From contig CM068379.1 of assembly GCA_034770075.1 (NCBI GenBank), positions 18,971,506 through 19,035,505 on the forward strand: a DNA stretch of 64,000 nt, read 5' to 3'. Source of the stretch: Aralia elata. Its lineage: Eukaryota > Streptophyta > Magnoliopsida > Apiales > Araliaceae. The notes below the pieces were generated by a model. The model did no database searches, was not told where the DNA came from, and was given only the letters and a program-made list of their open reading frames with translations. The translations under genes were made by a program, and so were the position numbers. The first letter of the stretch is position 1. Every line of letters begins with the position of its first letter. Shown piece by piece: positions 47,533 to 60,921 of the stretch.

Positions 47533-49960
47533 GGAGAAAGAGTATGAAATATCACCTTAGAGTAGTACAGATGAGGCAAACGAAACTGAGATTTAAGAAA
47601 GAAAAAAGGGTAATCAGATCTATTTCAAAGATTTTCTCCTACTTTTAGTTGGGAATTTGTCAAAAAGGACGTTTTAATTTGTTGCCCTGTGGAGGGTTTT
47701 GGGCTTCAAAAATCCCACTTTATTTACCTTGGCTTTTTTAAAATTTTGGGACATGCTTTCTTCTTTCATTCAACCAAAGAATTTCTTACAGAGTATTTAA
47801 AAATCCACCCCCAATTTACAATCCCCATTCCCCTGTTTGGAGTTTCTTACCCATACTGTTTGAAATATTTTCAGGCAAATTGCTGACCCTCTTTTGATAA
47901 AATAAAAATAATACGGAGTAAATATTTGCTGCACCTTCCTTACAAGTGCCGTGACAGAAAACAAGCAAATGAGCATAGTATTTATTAAAGTAACTGGCAT
48001 AACGAAATTGGGTTGACTTAATATCTTCTTGAAATCATGTCTTATCTTTTGAAATATCTAAACAATCATGTTATCCTGCCGGATATTATTGATGTAAATA
48101 ATAAATTAGAATAAAGGGGACCCAAGCTCGTTTAGTCGAGGGCTCAAAATGACTAAAAAAATTCTTAACTTTCTTATTTTTGTGTTTGTCCATTTTTCTA
48201 TAGAGAGAAGGATATCTGTGGCGACGTTTTCCATTATAATTAGACCAACATAATTACTCCACAGCCTTGATCTTTTTAATTTTCCAGGACTAAAAAATCA
48301 AAAAGGAAGAAAGAAAGGTGTTGGTTTCTTTCCCAACTTCTATTATGGTTCATCACCTTAAGTGTTAAACGTGTGTCCAGACCAAGCTACTATCCTACAG
48401 TACTCACTGAATAAATATATACAAATAACTAAGTTTAGTCGCTGCTGCTCACGCACGTAGCTCGTCCTCTACTAGCTGCAGAGATTTACTTGTAATCAAG
48501 AACCATCACGATTTCACTCATGTTTTCACCCATTTTCCTTAAGACTTCGTTTTTTCTTTCTAGAATCTTCAAGCTGAACCATTCATAATAATTTTTTCAC
48601 GAAAGGGTACTTTCTAACTTTTATATGCATCTAAAAGTGTATGGACAACCACTTGGACTCGTTACTTACTAATGTTACTGCACAGAAGCATCTGAATTAG
48701 TTACTAATTGTTTCAGTGATGGTATTTTTCTATGAAGTAGGAGTGCGTAGGCTGCGCACTGCACGAGGGGTGGGGGTGGGCCGGAGTAGTACGGGTTGCG
48801 GTGCGTTCGGGGGGCAGTGACATGATTGGTATATATGAACACCAAAAGAAAAGGGGGGATTAGGTCGCTATTTTGTAACAGACGGGACATACCTTTTAGG
48901 CTTAGGCCTCTTTTCTCCCTTTTCTTTTGCTCCTCTTCTCTTGTCTTCTCTATTCTTGCTGCGCACATCTATGCTCTTTTCTTTTTCTTTTCTTTTTTTT
49001 TTAATTTTTCTTTCTCTTCTCCTCTGTTCTTGCTGTGGAGGTGTTGGAAGTTGGAACTGATGAAGTGGCCGGTGGGGTTTTGCATGTCTTTATAATTGCT
49101 TAGTCTGCGAGTAACTTAGTCATGATGTCATAGGACCTTTAGAAAAACAAAATTTAATGTTGAAAGGTGCTGATAATAAATGCTGAGTGGTACTGGTAAT
49201 AAATGCTGAGTGGCGTGATAATTGCAGACTGCTGAGTGATTTACATTTGTTTCCAAATTATCTTTTTATGGGATTATAAATATAATATGTGGCATATTCC
49301 CGCCGTACATGAATCCCCATTTTTTCAAATTTGACAAACTTTTGTATCACAGTATCGTGCACCCGTACTCCCACATCCATATCCTTACTTTTTAGGTGTA
49401 CTTTTTTATTTGATGAAAAAAGAAGTTTCAATAATAAAGTAGAGAAAATACTATAAAAGGGGGGAGCAAGAAGTCCACTCACGCCGACCAATTAAAAAAA
49501 TAAAATAAAATAAAATAAAATGAAAAGACCAAAATTGCAATGCAAAAGTGCAGCCCTTCAATCTCTAAAAGTCAATCACAAAGTGCAAGGCAGTAGGAAA
49601 AACTATTTTCTTTAAACCCGAATTATCTAGAAGTTAGAGAGTAGTAGTTAATAAGAATATCTAGAAGATGGTAGAGTCAAATGGCTAGACTTTTTTCTCT
49701 ATAAGTTAGAGAGTACTAGAGTAGTAGTTAATAAGAATATCTAGAAGATGGTAGAGTCAAATGGCTAGACTATTTTCTTTATCCCCAAATTATCTTTATC
49801 CCCAAGTTACCTTTGCCCCAAGTTGGGTTCAAGATAGCCTAGTGGCAATTTGGCAAACATTAACTTTGAGCATTGTATTAGTGTAAATAGTATAGCATGA
49901 ATGAAATGATGTGAAGATTGACTTAGCCAAATATATCTCTCTCTATTTCTATATCCCTAA

Positions 49961-50028
<68 letters not shown>

Positions 50029-51278
50029 TATATCTATCTTATTTTGCCACCGCTACCACCCACCACCACCATCACCATCAAAAAAAAAAATTATGAGTGG
50101 AATTTAGTACTTTTCTTTTTTAACGAGGAGTATTTGGGTCAATTTAATTTTCTTATACCAATTTAATTTTCTTATACCATTCTTGATTCATTCCTAAATC
50201 CAACCAAACATGCACTTGGACTGCTAAAAAAACCATTTCATTCCTTCATCCATTCCACTTATGCATCCATTACATTTTTGCCTTATTTCATTTTTTCAAT
50301 CCAAACGCAAAACTAGTTCCATTGGTTCAAAGTGGTTAAGCTCACAAGTTTTAAGCTTAAGAGTTAAGACAAGTTCCCTAACGAGAGAGCTCAAAGGGAG
50401 GCAAGAAAAATAACCCTACTCAAGGAACTGAAAAACAAAAAACTTGGTCTAAATATTCCATCATTATACTCATTCCAAATTCACACACAAAATCTTACAA
50501 TCTTTTGAAATTAACAAAGAAATAGTTGTAGCCCAATGTGCACCTATAATTTTCCTATGTTTTCACTAATCAAAAGTTCAATTCAAATGCTTATTTCAGA
50601 AGAAAGCAAGATATATTTACACATAATAATGGTAAGCTATGTCCTATGTAATCATGTCACCAGATCATACCCTTTGGGTCATCAGATTGTTCAAATGTCA
50701 TATCAAGCCAAATTTATATTTTTTTCTGATATACACATATAGATAATAGATAATATTTTCACCGTACAATTCAAAGAAAGCAGGTACATGTTAGTACAAT
50801 TCATAGAAAGCAGGTACATGTTAGTTGTATACTTAGCATAGATTCTTACAAAGTTAAATGTAATCTTACTTGAACATAGATCATAAGTTCGCAGACAAAT
50901 TTATTGGATTCTGGGATGCACTCTGACAAACAATACCTGCATGATTTTGAAAGGATGGTATTAAATTGGTATTCAAAGGAGTAAAGGTATATGAACATCA
51001 ATGCCAATTGCCAAAAGAGACTTTCACAATCTTTTCTTTGAAACATATGAAAAGCTCAGTCTTAAAGTTTAAAGTCCATAATAAGGAAAATTATAATTCA
51101 TGTACTAAGAGTCAGGAGGGAGACACGACAACTATATTTTTCAGGAAATGATACGCATAGAAACAAGTGTAACGACTATACCCTATTATTACTAATCCGA
51201 GGCCCAGATGACAATTCGGCAACTCCAGCCCCTTAAAATTCCTTCTTCTTTTTTCCCTCCTTGTCTAAACGTAATGGA
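45787..51278. other. Intergenic sequence with repeats
   Basis: No gene is supported. The 5' end presumably holds the promoter of the minus-strand BORCS8-like gene. At 46388-46442 a short stretch (GGATCGGGACTTATATTAGG onward) resembles the start of plastid ndhG. About 80 bp at 49643-49711 recurs at 49719-49790 (TAGTTAATAAGAATATCTAG onward). TA-rich and GA-rich microsatellites lie at 47485-47532. A GC-rich patch at 48750-48820 looks promoter-like but has no gene next to it. Confidence 0.4.
49963..50028. repeat. (CT)n(TA)n microsatellite
   Basis: About 17 CT units run directly into about 16 TA units, the same compound design as in intron 1 of the LDL2-type gene. Confidence 0.9.
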
Positions 51279-51510
51279 GCCAAATCAGATATTCTCCGGT
51301 ACTTTGACATACAAGCTCCTCCATAAAAATAAAAAATAAATAAAAAAGAGAGAGAGAGGAGAAAAAAAGAAAGAGCTGCAACTGAATTAGGCGAAACCAA
51401 ATATTCGCCAGTACTTCTTTGACATACAAGCTCCTCCATAAAAAAAAAAGAAAAAAAAAAGAAAGAGAGAAAAAGAAAGAGCTGCAACTGAATTAGGCGA
51501 AACCAAATAC
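51279..51510. repeat. Tandem duplication of ~115 bp
   Basis: A unit with CCAAAT..ATTC.CC.GTACT, TTTGACATACAAGCTCCTCC, an A/G-rich run and GAGCTGCAACTGAATTAGGC is present twice (about 51279-51394 and 51395-51510), next to the LINE fragment. Confidence 0.8.
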
Positions 51511-52190
51511 ATGCAAAAAAGTGAAAAAAACTGCAGTCCAGATTCCAGAACCCCCAAGCCACATTGCAATAATAAAAAGGTGATTTATGGTCTCTTCCAC
51601 ATGCTGGCACATGAAATGCCAGTTAACCAATATTTTCCTTCTTCTCCTCAGATTGTCCATCATCATTACTACATATGTGCAGCCGTTCACATGAAGAATG
51701 CAACTCTGGGAGGGGCCTTTCACCTCCACACAGCCCTCAAAGAAATGTCCCATAGGACAATAGCTAACCGCCCAAATGCAAAGAATAGTACTTCCTCCAT
51801 TCCACAAAATGAGTACCATTTCCAAATTTTGCAAACTTTATGTATTTTGTTCCATATTAATCACTAAAATAATAAGTTGCTAGCTTATTTGTGATGGCAG
51901 AATAATGAAATTAAGATAGCAAACTTGAACATTGCATCATTTTTATACTACCATTAATAAAAATGGACTCTTATTTTACAAACGGGACTCTATTTGTGGA
52001 AGAGGGAGTATGATTTAACATTAAAATTGCCACTTATGTTTAAGCCATCATACAGAATCCTATTGCCCAGTGGAAAACAAGCTAAAAATGGATCCACTGC
52101 TTCTAACTCCCAGTCTTGAAAAGACGAACCATATTTCAGATTCCATGCCAGCCCTTCATTTTCAGGCAGTATTTTGTCTCTAGAAGCCAT
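51511..52190 (-). pseudogene. LINE-type reverse transcriptase zinc-binding (zf-RVT) fragment
   Basis: On the minus strand, 52190-52010 gives GSSFQDWELEAVDPFLACF and SGNFNVKSYSLFHK, then a Stowaway MITE interrupts. After it, 51790-51511 gives MDNLRRRRKILVNWHFMCQ and EETINHLFI, followed in a shifted frame by NVAWGFWN. This order (QDWE..., VKSY, DNLRRR, CxxC-like, EETxxHLF) is that of the zf-RVT region at the C-terminus of plant LINE/non-LTR polyproteins. It is a 5'-truncated relic with no RT core. Confidence 0.7.
51791..52008. mobile_element. Stowaway MITE inside the LINE fragment
   Basis: The 218-bp element starts CTTCCTCCATTCCACAAA and ends TTTGTGGAAGAGGGAG, near-perfect inverted ends of Stowaway type. 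TA flanks both sides (51789-51790, 52009-52010). Confidence 0.87.
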
Positions 52191-53653
52191 TTAACAAGCT
52201 AATTATTTGTATATATATATATATATTCTAATTTGTCAATTACTAACCCTCTTAGTTTCCTTTCTGACCTTCCCACAGAGACTCACATTTCAAAATTACA
52301 TCATTCCTCAGGGGAATTCAAACTTCACCTTATCCCTATGGACACCTCAACTCTCACCTGGATTCTTAGGAAGGAAGAACACTAAATTAAAAAACTAATA
52401 ATAGGAACAAGTAAAGTTTTTTCTATCCATATCCAAATTTGTTAAAAGGGCAAAAAGACAATAACTTCAGCTGGTTACCTATCAGTTTTTCTATCAAACA
52501 AAATTTTCCATAAAAACTAACAAATCAAAGCAAGGATGAAGCATATATACAAACCCAGAAAATTTTTCGAAGAACCCACCTCTCCAAATGCAATATTTTG
52601 CTCATTTATTTAAACTATGGTATCAACCAGCAAGAAATTAGAATTACACAGCAAATATGTAAAGGAATAAAAGAGTTGGGATTGGGAACTTACAGGAAAC
52701 CCTAGACAACAACATGAAATTGGAGAGCCTTTTTAAGAGTTTTAATCTTGAGAAATAACCACAGAGCTGAATCTGATAACGATTTTAGCCTTTGTTTGCT
52801 TTCTGTCCTCGCAATGCAGATTTAATCAGTCAGCCATAATTTGCTTTTTGTCTTTACCTAGAGGCAGCAGTAGTGTAGTACTTTGTTAGGAGATAGAAAT
52901 GGGAACGCGTTGGGGCGGGTCGGGTTGGACTTTTCATTAGCGGGTTAAGGTAATTTTATATACGGATATAATTGTATTATTATCGATATAGTACAATTAT
53001 ATTATTATAAAAAAAATTAATTAGTACAATTATATTATTATAAAAAAAAAATTATAACTATATATAAACATACAAAATATATGTTTTCAAATAATTTATA
53101 AACATGCATTAATCATTAAAACATTATTATATGTATAATTACTAAAATTTAAATAATTATCATTATATATGAGGCGGGTTAAAGCGATTAGTACAATACT
53201 TATATAAGACCCTAAACGCTTTAAGTTCGAGTTTGAATATATATTGTCATTTCTATTTGAAAGCCGATTGATTCTACCGCTCAAAAAAAATCTATAAAGG
53301 GAAAATATATAAAGAAAATTTGTTAGTTTTATAGGTTTAATTCGCATCTCACTATTATTGTCAAAACAATTTTTTTAAATATAACCTTTTTATTTGTAAA
53401 AATTATAATCTCTAATAATGAAAATATCCCTTCTCATATTTAATCCGGCTCTTAATTAACACTTTTATATGGATACTATTTCTCAAAGTAAGAATCTTAT
53501 TTTTCTTAATAAATACTCTATTCGTTTTCAAAAAAATAACTAAAAATCTAAAAAAAAAATTATTTCAAAACAATGAGATAAAGTATATAAAGTGAAAGGT
53601 AACTAAGTAATTTAGTGAAGTTCATTAATATAAAAAAATGTTGTTTTCCAAAG
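52191..53653. other. Intergenic AT-rich sequence
   Basis: No gene is recognised. Around 52980-53060 an ATTAGTACAATTATATTATTATAAAAAAA unit is repeated. A C/A-rich stretch near 53510-53650 resembles an eroded MITE cut off by the LTR that follows. Confidence 0.35.
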
Positions 53654-54117
53654 GCACTTAGAGATCTAAAAGGGGGTTGAATAAATTCTTTTAAAAACTT
53701 TCCTTTTTAAAGAGTATTACTAATTTATAAATTAAACTGGTTAATTTAATTATGCACAGTGAAATGATAATTTGAAAAACTACTTTCAAAGATTTAAAAA
53801 AGTCACAGTTCTAAGTTTGACACATAAATAAAATTAAGTCACAAAAAAATATAAATGACTTTGTAGAAATGTATGTGCTGAAAGTAAATAAGACAAAATA
53901 TTTTAAGTGGTTTGGAGCACAAAGATTTCCTAGTCCACTCTTCTAATCCTTAAGTAGAAAATTCACTAAGGATGTGGTGATCACTAAGATTTGTTCAAAA
54001 AGAACAATTACAACAACTAAATCACGAAGATTCCTTCAAGTCACTTAAACTTGGAATAAGTCACTATGACTCGTTCACACAGAACCCTTCAAATCACTTA
54101 GACTTGGATACAAAAGT
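53654..54117 (-). repeat. SIRE-type LTR fragment, interrupted by the Athila element
   Basis: It begins near AGATCTAAAAGGGGGTTGAATA, the conserved LTR end block, and aligns in reverse complement with 1-560 (TTAATTATGCACAGTGAA, AAGTCAC and TTCAAGTCACTTA boxes). It stops at 54117, where the Athila LTR starts. The rest lies beyond the Athila element, outside the window. Confidence 0.6.
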
Positions 54118-55436
54118 TGATGAGCGGGATTCACACCTGTGAATCGGGTTCCTAATCACTTAAGAAATTGCTTGATTGTATTATCTTCTAGCACAAATTT
54201 ATGTTTTATCTGTTATCTTATGATTTATTGCTTTTCAGGTAGGAGATGTTCATTTGAAGCAAATAGGGGCAAAAAGACCCTTAGCTGGCAAAAACACGGA
54301 GCCCGCGCCGTAGTACCAAGGTTTGGCCTAGGACGCGCGCTGCAGCGCCAGCTCACCTTATACTCACGCTGCAGCGGCACCATTCCTTCATGGTTTGGCG
54401 CTGCAGCGAGCCCACCTTGACCAGGACACGGAGTTCACGCCGCAGCGCCAATGCAAGGCGCAAGGCCCGCGCCGCAGCGCGAGCTCCGGTTCCCAGCCAG
54501 CTGGCCTTCCTTACTTGACCTAGTTGCTGCTTACTTAAGAAAACTGATCCGAAAACTTAGATATACTTAGCAACTTAGAGAAAAAAAGGAGGCAGCTACA
54601 CAAGGAGAGCAGCTGAAGCAAGAACACTTCCGCACAGGAGTTTTCTCTCTTCAATTTCTGTCATCCATTCGTGTAATTTTGATTATGTTGAACAGCATGA
54701 CTGTATTAATTAGTTCTATAGTTATGAACTAAATACATTTCTAGGATTGCAATGTAACCTAATGATTAACTTACTATGAATTTCTCTCATATTTATATAA
54801 TGAATTATGTTCTGAATGGATTGTTGTATTTCATGTTTATTTATCAATTGCTTGAGATAGGAATTGATTTAGGTATTAACTGATATTAGAAAATTGATGT
54901 TATACCTTTCCTTAAGTACAACAACACTTGTTATGACCATTGCCCAAGGGAATGAGTGCACAATTTGCATGATAGAATAGGAATATGTCTATTTGCCCTG
55001 TGTAACCATTGAGATTAATATTAATGACCCTTAGTCCAGTTATTTTCACCATAGGAATATTGTGATTTATCTAGCTAAGGGATATGCATTTGACCATCGG
55101 AAGAGGCTTATGTGTACCTTGTGTTCTCGGTTAACCATTCTTGTGATTTGTTAGTTAAATGGAGAGTTAGGAATATTAGGTGAGGCATTAGGGGAGTTGT
55201 AATCCTAGCTTGTCATCTTTGTTACAACTCGCTTCTCTATTTCACCGCTATTTACCTTATAGATTAAAACACACAACTCTTATTCACTTGTTTAAATAAG
55301 ACCGTTGAGACACATTTTAATACTTGAGCTACTACCTAGTACTTTGTCCTCGTGGGTTCGACACTCGACTTTATCTATACTACTTGTTAGACCGCGTATA
55401 CTTACGCGAGTTTATCGGTTGCGAAATCGACCAACA
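54118..55436 (+). repeat. 5' LTR of the Athila element
   Basis: It starts TGATGAGCGGG and ends CGACCAACA, 1319 bp. A GC-rich section at 54300-54490 carries five palindromic cores of the form CGC(T/C)GCAGCG (54337, 54365, 54398, 54436 and 54469), whereas the rest is AT-rich. Confidence 0.82.
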
Positions 55437-55442
55437 AGTTTT

Positions 55443-55460
55443 TGGCGCCGTTGCCGGGGA
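55443..55460 (+). other. Primer binding site of the Athila element
   Basis: TGGCGCCGTTGCCGGGGA, six bases after the LTR end, is the complement of the 3' end of plant tRNA-Asp, the usual primer of this lineage. Confidence 0.88.
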
Positions 55461-55561
55461 CTTATTATTATTTGTTTTTCAATATTAATACTACTTCAAA
55501 ACGATCTTAATTTAGACTGATTTATCTATTTAATCTTTCTCTCAGGTACTCTAGACTGTAT

Positions 55562-58500
55562 ATGCCACCTCGCAGGGATCAGGATTTAATACCTCTTGAC
55601 CCTGAGGTGGACAGAACTTTCAGACGAAAAAGAAGAGAGAGAGCTAGGGAAATACATATTCCAGCTATAATGGCCGAGGAAATTCAGAAAACTCTGCGGG
55701 AGTATGCAATGCCGCGTGTCACAAATTTACATGCAAGTATTCAAAGGCCCGTTATCGCAACAAACAGCTTTGAAATTAAGCCAGGCACAATCCAAATGAT
55801 CCAAAATAATTTACAGTTTGGGGGATTACCGAATGATGACCCCAATGATCATGTAGTCAACTTTGTAGAAATTTGTGACACCTTCAGATACACCGGAGTG
55901 ACCGAAGACGCAATCAGGCTCAGACTGTTTCCTTTTACCCTACGAGATAAGGCTAAAAGTTGGTTGCATTCACTCCCCTTGGGCTCATTACCACATGGGC
56001 TGATTTGGCCCAGAAATTTGTAGCAAAGTTATTCCCGCCAGCGAAAACTGTCAAGCTCAGAAATAACATTATGTCTTTCTCACAAGTAGATGCTGAGACT
56101 CTTTATGAAGTATGGGAAAGATACAAGGACCTGTTAAGAAAATGCCCTTACCACAGCTTGCCGAATTGGCTATTGGTGGAGACTCTCTACAACGGGGTAT
56201 CAGGGCATACCAGAGCAAGTATTGATGCTGCATCTGGAGGAGCATTTATGGGGAGGACATATTGACCAGGCTTATGAGCTATTGGAAACTATGGCAGCAA
56301 ATAATTATCAATGGCCAACGGAGAGGAAAATGCCAGGTAAAGTGGCTGGTATGTATGAGGTAGACACAGTAACTGCACTATTTGCACATGTTAAAAGCCT
56401 TGCTAAGCAAATTCATGCTATGGGGAAGCAGCTGGTGCAGAGTGTCATTGTACCATGTGATTTGTGTGCGGGAAGTCACCCGACTGAATAATGTCCCATT
56501 AGCTCGGAATCAGTTCAGTATGTCTCTAACTACGGGCGACAACAAAACTCCAATCTCCCCACACACTACCAACCTGGACTGAGAAATCACCCAAATTTCT
56601 CATGGAGTAACAATAACAGCATCCAAGCATAACCCTCTACCACCAGGCCACCTTATTCGCATCCTCCTGGATTTCAATCTCAGAATCAACAGCATTTTCA
56701 AGGATCTTACCCACCTCCACAGGATAGGAAACCTAGTGTGGAAGATCTCCTTTCGAGATATATTGCTCAGAATGAAACAAGGAGCCTCAGTCAAGAGGCA
56801 GCAATCCGAAATTTGGAGGTCCAATTGGGACAGTTGACAACTGCTTTGAATAGCCATCTTGTAGGCACCTTACCTAGTGACACAGATGTCAACCCAAAAC
56901 GGGAGGGCAAGGAGCATTGCAAGGCAGTCACCCTTCGGAGTGGCACAATACTGAATGAAACTGGAGGAGAAACCTCAACAGTGCATCAAGAAGTTGTTGA
57001 AAAGGAAAACATTGTGGAGCTTGATTGTGACAAGTCTGGGGGAGAAAAGAATGTGCAGGAGAAATCCATAATACCGACCCCAACTGTTAGCAAGCCAAGT
57101 CCTGTAGCCCAACATCTACCATTTCCCCAACGCCTTCAGAAGCAAAATCTTGAGAAGCAATTCTCAAAGTTCTTATAAATCTTCAAGAAACTTCACATCA
57201 ATATTCCTTTTGCTGAGGCATTGGAACAAATGCCCAGCTATGTGAAATTCATGAAGGACATCTTGTCCAAGAAGAGGAAAATGGGGGACTATGAGACAGT
57301 GGCACTTACTGAGGAATGTAGTGCAATCCTTCAGAGCAAGCTTCCAACCAAGTTAAAAGACCTTGGGAGTTTCACTATCCCATGCACTATTGGGGATCAG
57401 TTTATCAGAAAAGTCCTATGTGATTTAGGAGCTAGCATCAATTTGATTCCCCTTTCTATCTACAAGAAGTTGGGGCTGAATGAGGTAAAGCCTACCAGTG
57501 TGACTCTGCAGCTGGCCGATAGATCCATTACTTAACCTAAGGGTATAGTGGAAGATATGCTCGTCAAAGTGGACACGTTCATATTCCCTGCTGATTTTAT
57601 TATTCTGGATTGCGAGAAGGATAGGAAAGTCCCTATCATTTTGGGCAGACCATTCCTAGCAACAGGCAGGACATTGGTAGATGTACAGAAGGGGGAACTC
57701 ACTATGAGAGTACAAGACCAAGAAGTAACGTTCAATGTTTTTAAGTCTATGAAGTATCCCAGTGCCTCTGATGATTGTTTCCGAGTCGATGTTATTGACG
57801 AAGTTGAGCGAGAAGTATTCTATGAAAATTGTTTTCTTGACTCGCTTGAGACCACTTTGATTAGGGCATGTAATATTGAAGATCCCTCTCATCTTGAGCA
57901 TGTTCAGTGGTTGGAAGCAGCCCCGAGATCAAATATGTTCAAGCGACAATTTGAATCTTTAAATGAGCATGGAACACCCACATCCCAGTCAGACCCATCA
58001 GTTATAGAACCACCCGAGCTTGATCTTAAGCCCTTGCCAAGCCACTTGCGATACGCCTATCTAGGTGAGGCTTCTACCTTGCCAGTTATTATTTCTGCAT
58101 CACTAGATGAGGTACAAGAGGAGAAGCTCCTCGCAGTCCTCAAGGCGCATAAAACAGCTTTGGGGTGGTCTATCTCAGATATAAAGGGCATCAGTCCCTC
58201 TGTATGCATGCACAAAATCCTCTTTGAAGAGGGGGCTAAACCTTCTATTGAGCATCAGAGACGATTGAACCCCATCATGAAGGAGGTTGTCAGAGCTGAA
58301 ATTATTAAGTTACTGGATGCGGGCATTATCTACCCCATATCCGACAGTCCATGGGTTAGTCCAATACAATATGTGCCAAAAAAAGGCAGCATGACAGTGG
58401 TATCTAATGAGAATAATGAGCTTATCCCAACACGGACTGTGACTGGATGGAGGGTATGTATGGACTATAGGAAACTGAACAAGTCCACTTGCAAGGATTA

Positions 58501-60921
58501 CTTTCCTTTGCCATTCATTGACTAAATGCTTGATAGACTCGCTGGGCATGAATTCTATTGCCTTCTGGATGGATACTCGGGTTACAATCAAATTGCTATA
58601 GCACTCGATGATCAGGAGAAAACAAACTTTACATGTCCATATGGGACCTTTGCCTTCCGAAAAATGTCCTTCGGGTTATGTAACGTTCCTGCTACATTTT
58701 AGCGTTACATGATGTCTATCTTTTCTGATATGGTGGAACAGACGCTTGAAGTGTTTATGGATGATTTCTCTATTTTTGGGAGTTCTTTTGACGCTTGTTT
58801 ACAAAATTTGACCGCAGTTCTGAAAAGATGTGTTGAGACGAACCTGGTTCTGAAGTGGGAGAAATGTCACTTCATGGTTAGATAAGGGATTATTCTGGGA
58901 CACAGAGTGTCTGCTAGTGGGATTGAAGTAGACAGAGCAAAGGTTGATATTATTGATAATCTACCTCCGCCTTCATCTGTGAAAGGAGTTAGGAGTTTTT
59001 TGGGGCACGCAGGATTTTATAGGCGGTTCATCAAGGACTTCTCTAAAATCACCAATCCGTTGTGTAGCATATTGGAAAAGGACATGCCTTTCAAGATTGA
59101 TGAGGCCTGCCTAGAAGCTTTTAATCTGTTGAAAAAGAGACTCGTCTCAGCTCCTATTGTAATGGTTCCTGACTGGACATTGCCTTTTGAACTCATGTGC
59201 GACGCCAGCGATTATGCTATAGGGACAGTGTTGGGACAACGGAGAGATAAGGTGTTTCACACCATCTACTACGCCAGTTAAACCTTGACAGATGCTCAAC
59301 TTAATTACACAACCACTGAGAAAAAACTTCTGGCTGTAGTATATGCCTTTGACAAGTTCCATCCATATCTTATCGGAACTAAAGTCATTGTGTACACTGA
59401 CCATTCGGCGATCAAATATCTAATCTCAAAGAAAGATGCAAAGCCGAGATTGATTCGTTGGGTCCTTCTCCTCCAAGAGTTCGATTTGGAGATCCGTGAT
59501 AAAAAGGGAACTGAAAACCAAGTGGCGGATCACCTATCGAGATTGGAGAATCCAAATAACTCAAAAGAAAATGAGCTTGATTTCGATGATTTCTTCCCGG
59601 ATGAACAGTTATATGAGGTCAAGAGCGTAGAACCATGGTTTGCAGATTTTGCTAATTATGTTGCTTGTGATGTGCTGCCACCTGACATGAACTATCACCA
59701 GAGGAAGAAATTCCTACATAATGCTATGCAGTATCTCTGGGACGAGCCGTTCTTGTTCAAACTATGTGTAGACCAGATTTTGGGACGGTGTCTGCCTGAA
59801 GGAGAGATTGAGGGTGTGCTCCACCATTGTCATTCATCTAATTATGGAGGCCACTTTGGGGGCAACGAACTGCAGCAAAGGTGCTTCAATCTAGTTTCTA
59901 CTGGCCAACCCTGTTTAAGGACACTCATTCCTATGTATCGCGGTGCGATAATTGCCAAAGGGTAGGAACCATTTTGAGGAGGCATGAAATGCCGCTGCAG
60001 AACATCCTTGAGGTTGAGTTATTTGATGTCTAGGGAATAGACTTTATGGGTCCATTTCCATCCTCTTACAATAACCTGTACATTCTAGTCGTTGTGGACT
60101 ATGTCTCCAAGTGGGTGGAAGCTGTAGCTCTGCCTACTAACGATGCTAAGGTTGTGTTAAACTTTCTGAGAAAGAATATTTTTACTCGGTTTGGCACACT
60201 TCGGGCCATCATTAGTGACGAGGGCACGCACTTCTGCAACAAGTACTTTGAATCCCTTCTTGCAAAATATGGGGTTTCCCATAAGATAGCCACCGCGTAC
60301 TACCCACAAACTAGTGGTCAAGCGGAGGTGTCCAATAGGGAGGTCAAACGGATCTTGGAAAAGATAGTGAACCCTAACCGCAAGGACTGGTCCAAAAAGC
60401 TAGATGATGCATTATGGGCGTACCGCACTGCCTACAAAACGCCTATCGGAATGTCTCTGTATAGGCTTGTATATGGAAAGGCATGTCATATCCCAGTCGA
60501 GTTGGAGCACAATGCCTATTGGGCAATTCGAAAGCTAAACTTTGATATGGATGCAGCTGGTGAAAAAAAGCTGCTACAACTGAATGAGTCAGACGAGTTC
60601 CGTCTCCAAGCGTATGAAAACGCTAAGTTGTATAAGGAAAAGACAAAGCGGTGGCATGACAAGAAGATTGTTGTGAGAGAATTTGAACCGGGGCAGAAAG
60701 TGCTCCTCTTTAACTCCCGTCTGAAGTTATTTCCTGGGAAATTAAAGTCCCGATGGTCAGGACCTTTCACAATAGCTAAGGTATATCCTCACGGTGCAAT
60801 TGAGGTGGAGGATCCTAACTCCTACAGAACGTTCAAGGTAAACGGTCAGCATTTGAAGCATTACTGGGGCGGCGAAGTCGACCGCCAAATGACTTCAATC
60901 ACCCTTGGTGACCCGGTATGA
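55562..60921 (+). pseudogene. Decayed Athila gag-pol polyprotein
   Basis: The frame opens MPPRRDQDLIPLDPEVDRTF. Gag spans about 55790-56480 and has a one-base loss near 55985 and a one-base gain near 56264. Stops occur at 56489, 57176, 57533, 58523, 58700, 58883, 59279 and 60031. The protease shows CDLGASINLIP (about 57418). RT spans about 58240-58880 with FMDDF intact (about 58759). The RNase H region runs 59000-59540 with TDHSAIKYL. The integrase has a one-base loss near 59866, just before its CDNCQ half-finger. Its core keeps GIDFMGP, ISDEGTHF and GQAEVSNRE, so D, D and E are present. The end at 60921 follows the basic tail. Confidence 0.9.

Noticed and set aside
48675..48968. Open frame on the minus strand near a GC-rich, promoter-like patch.
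   Set aside because: No domain, low-complexity Lys/Arg/Glu start and no homology recognised.
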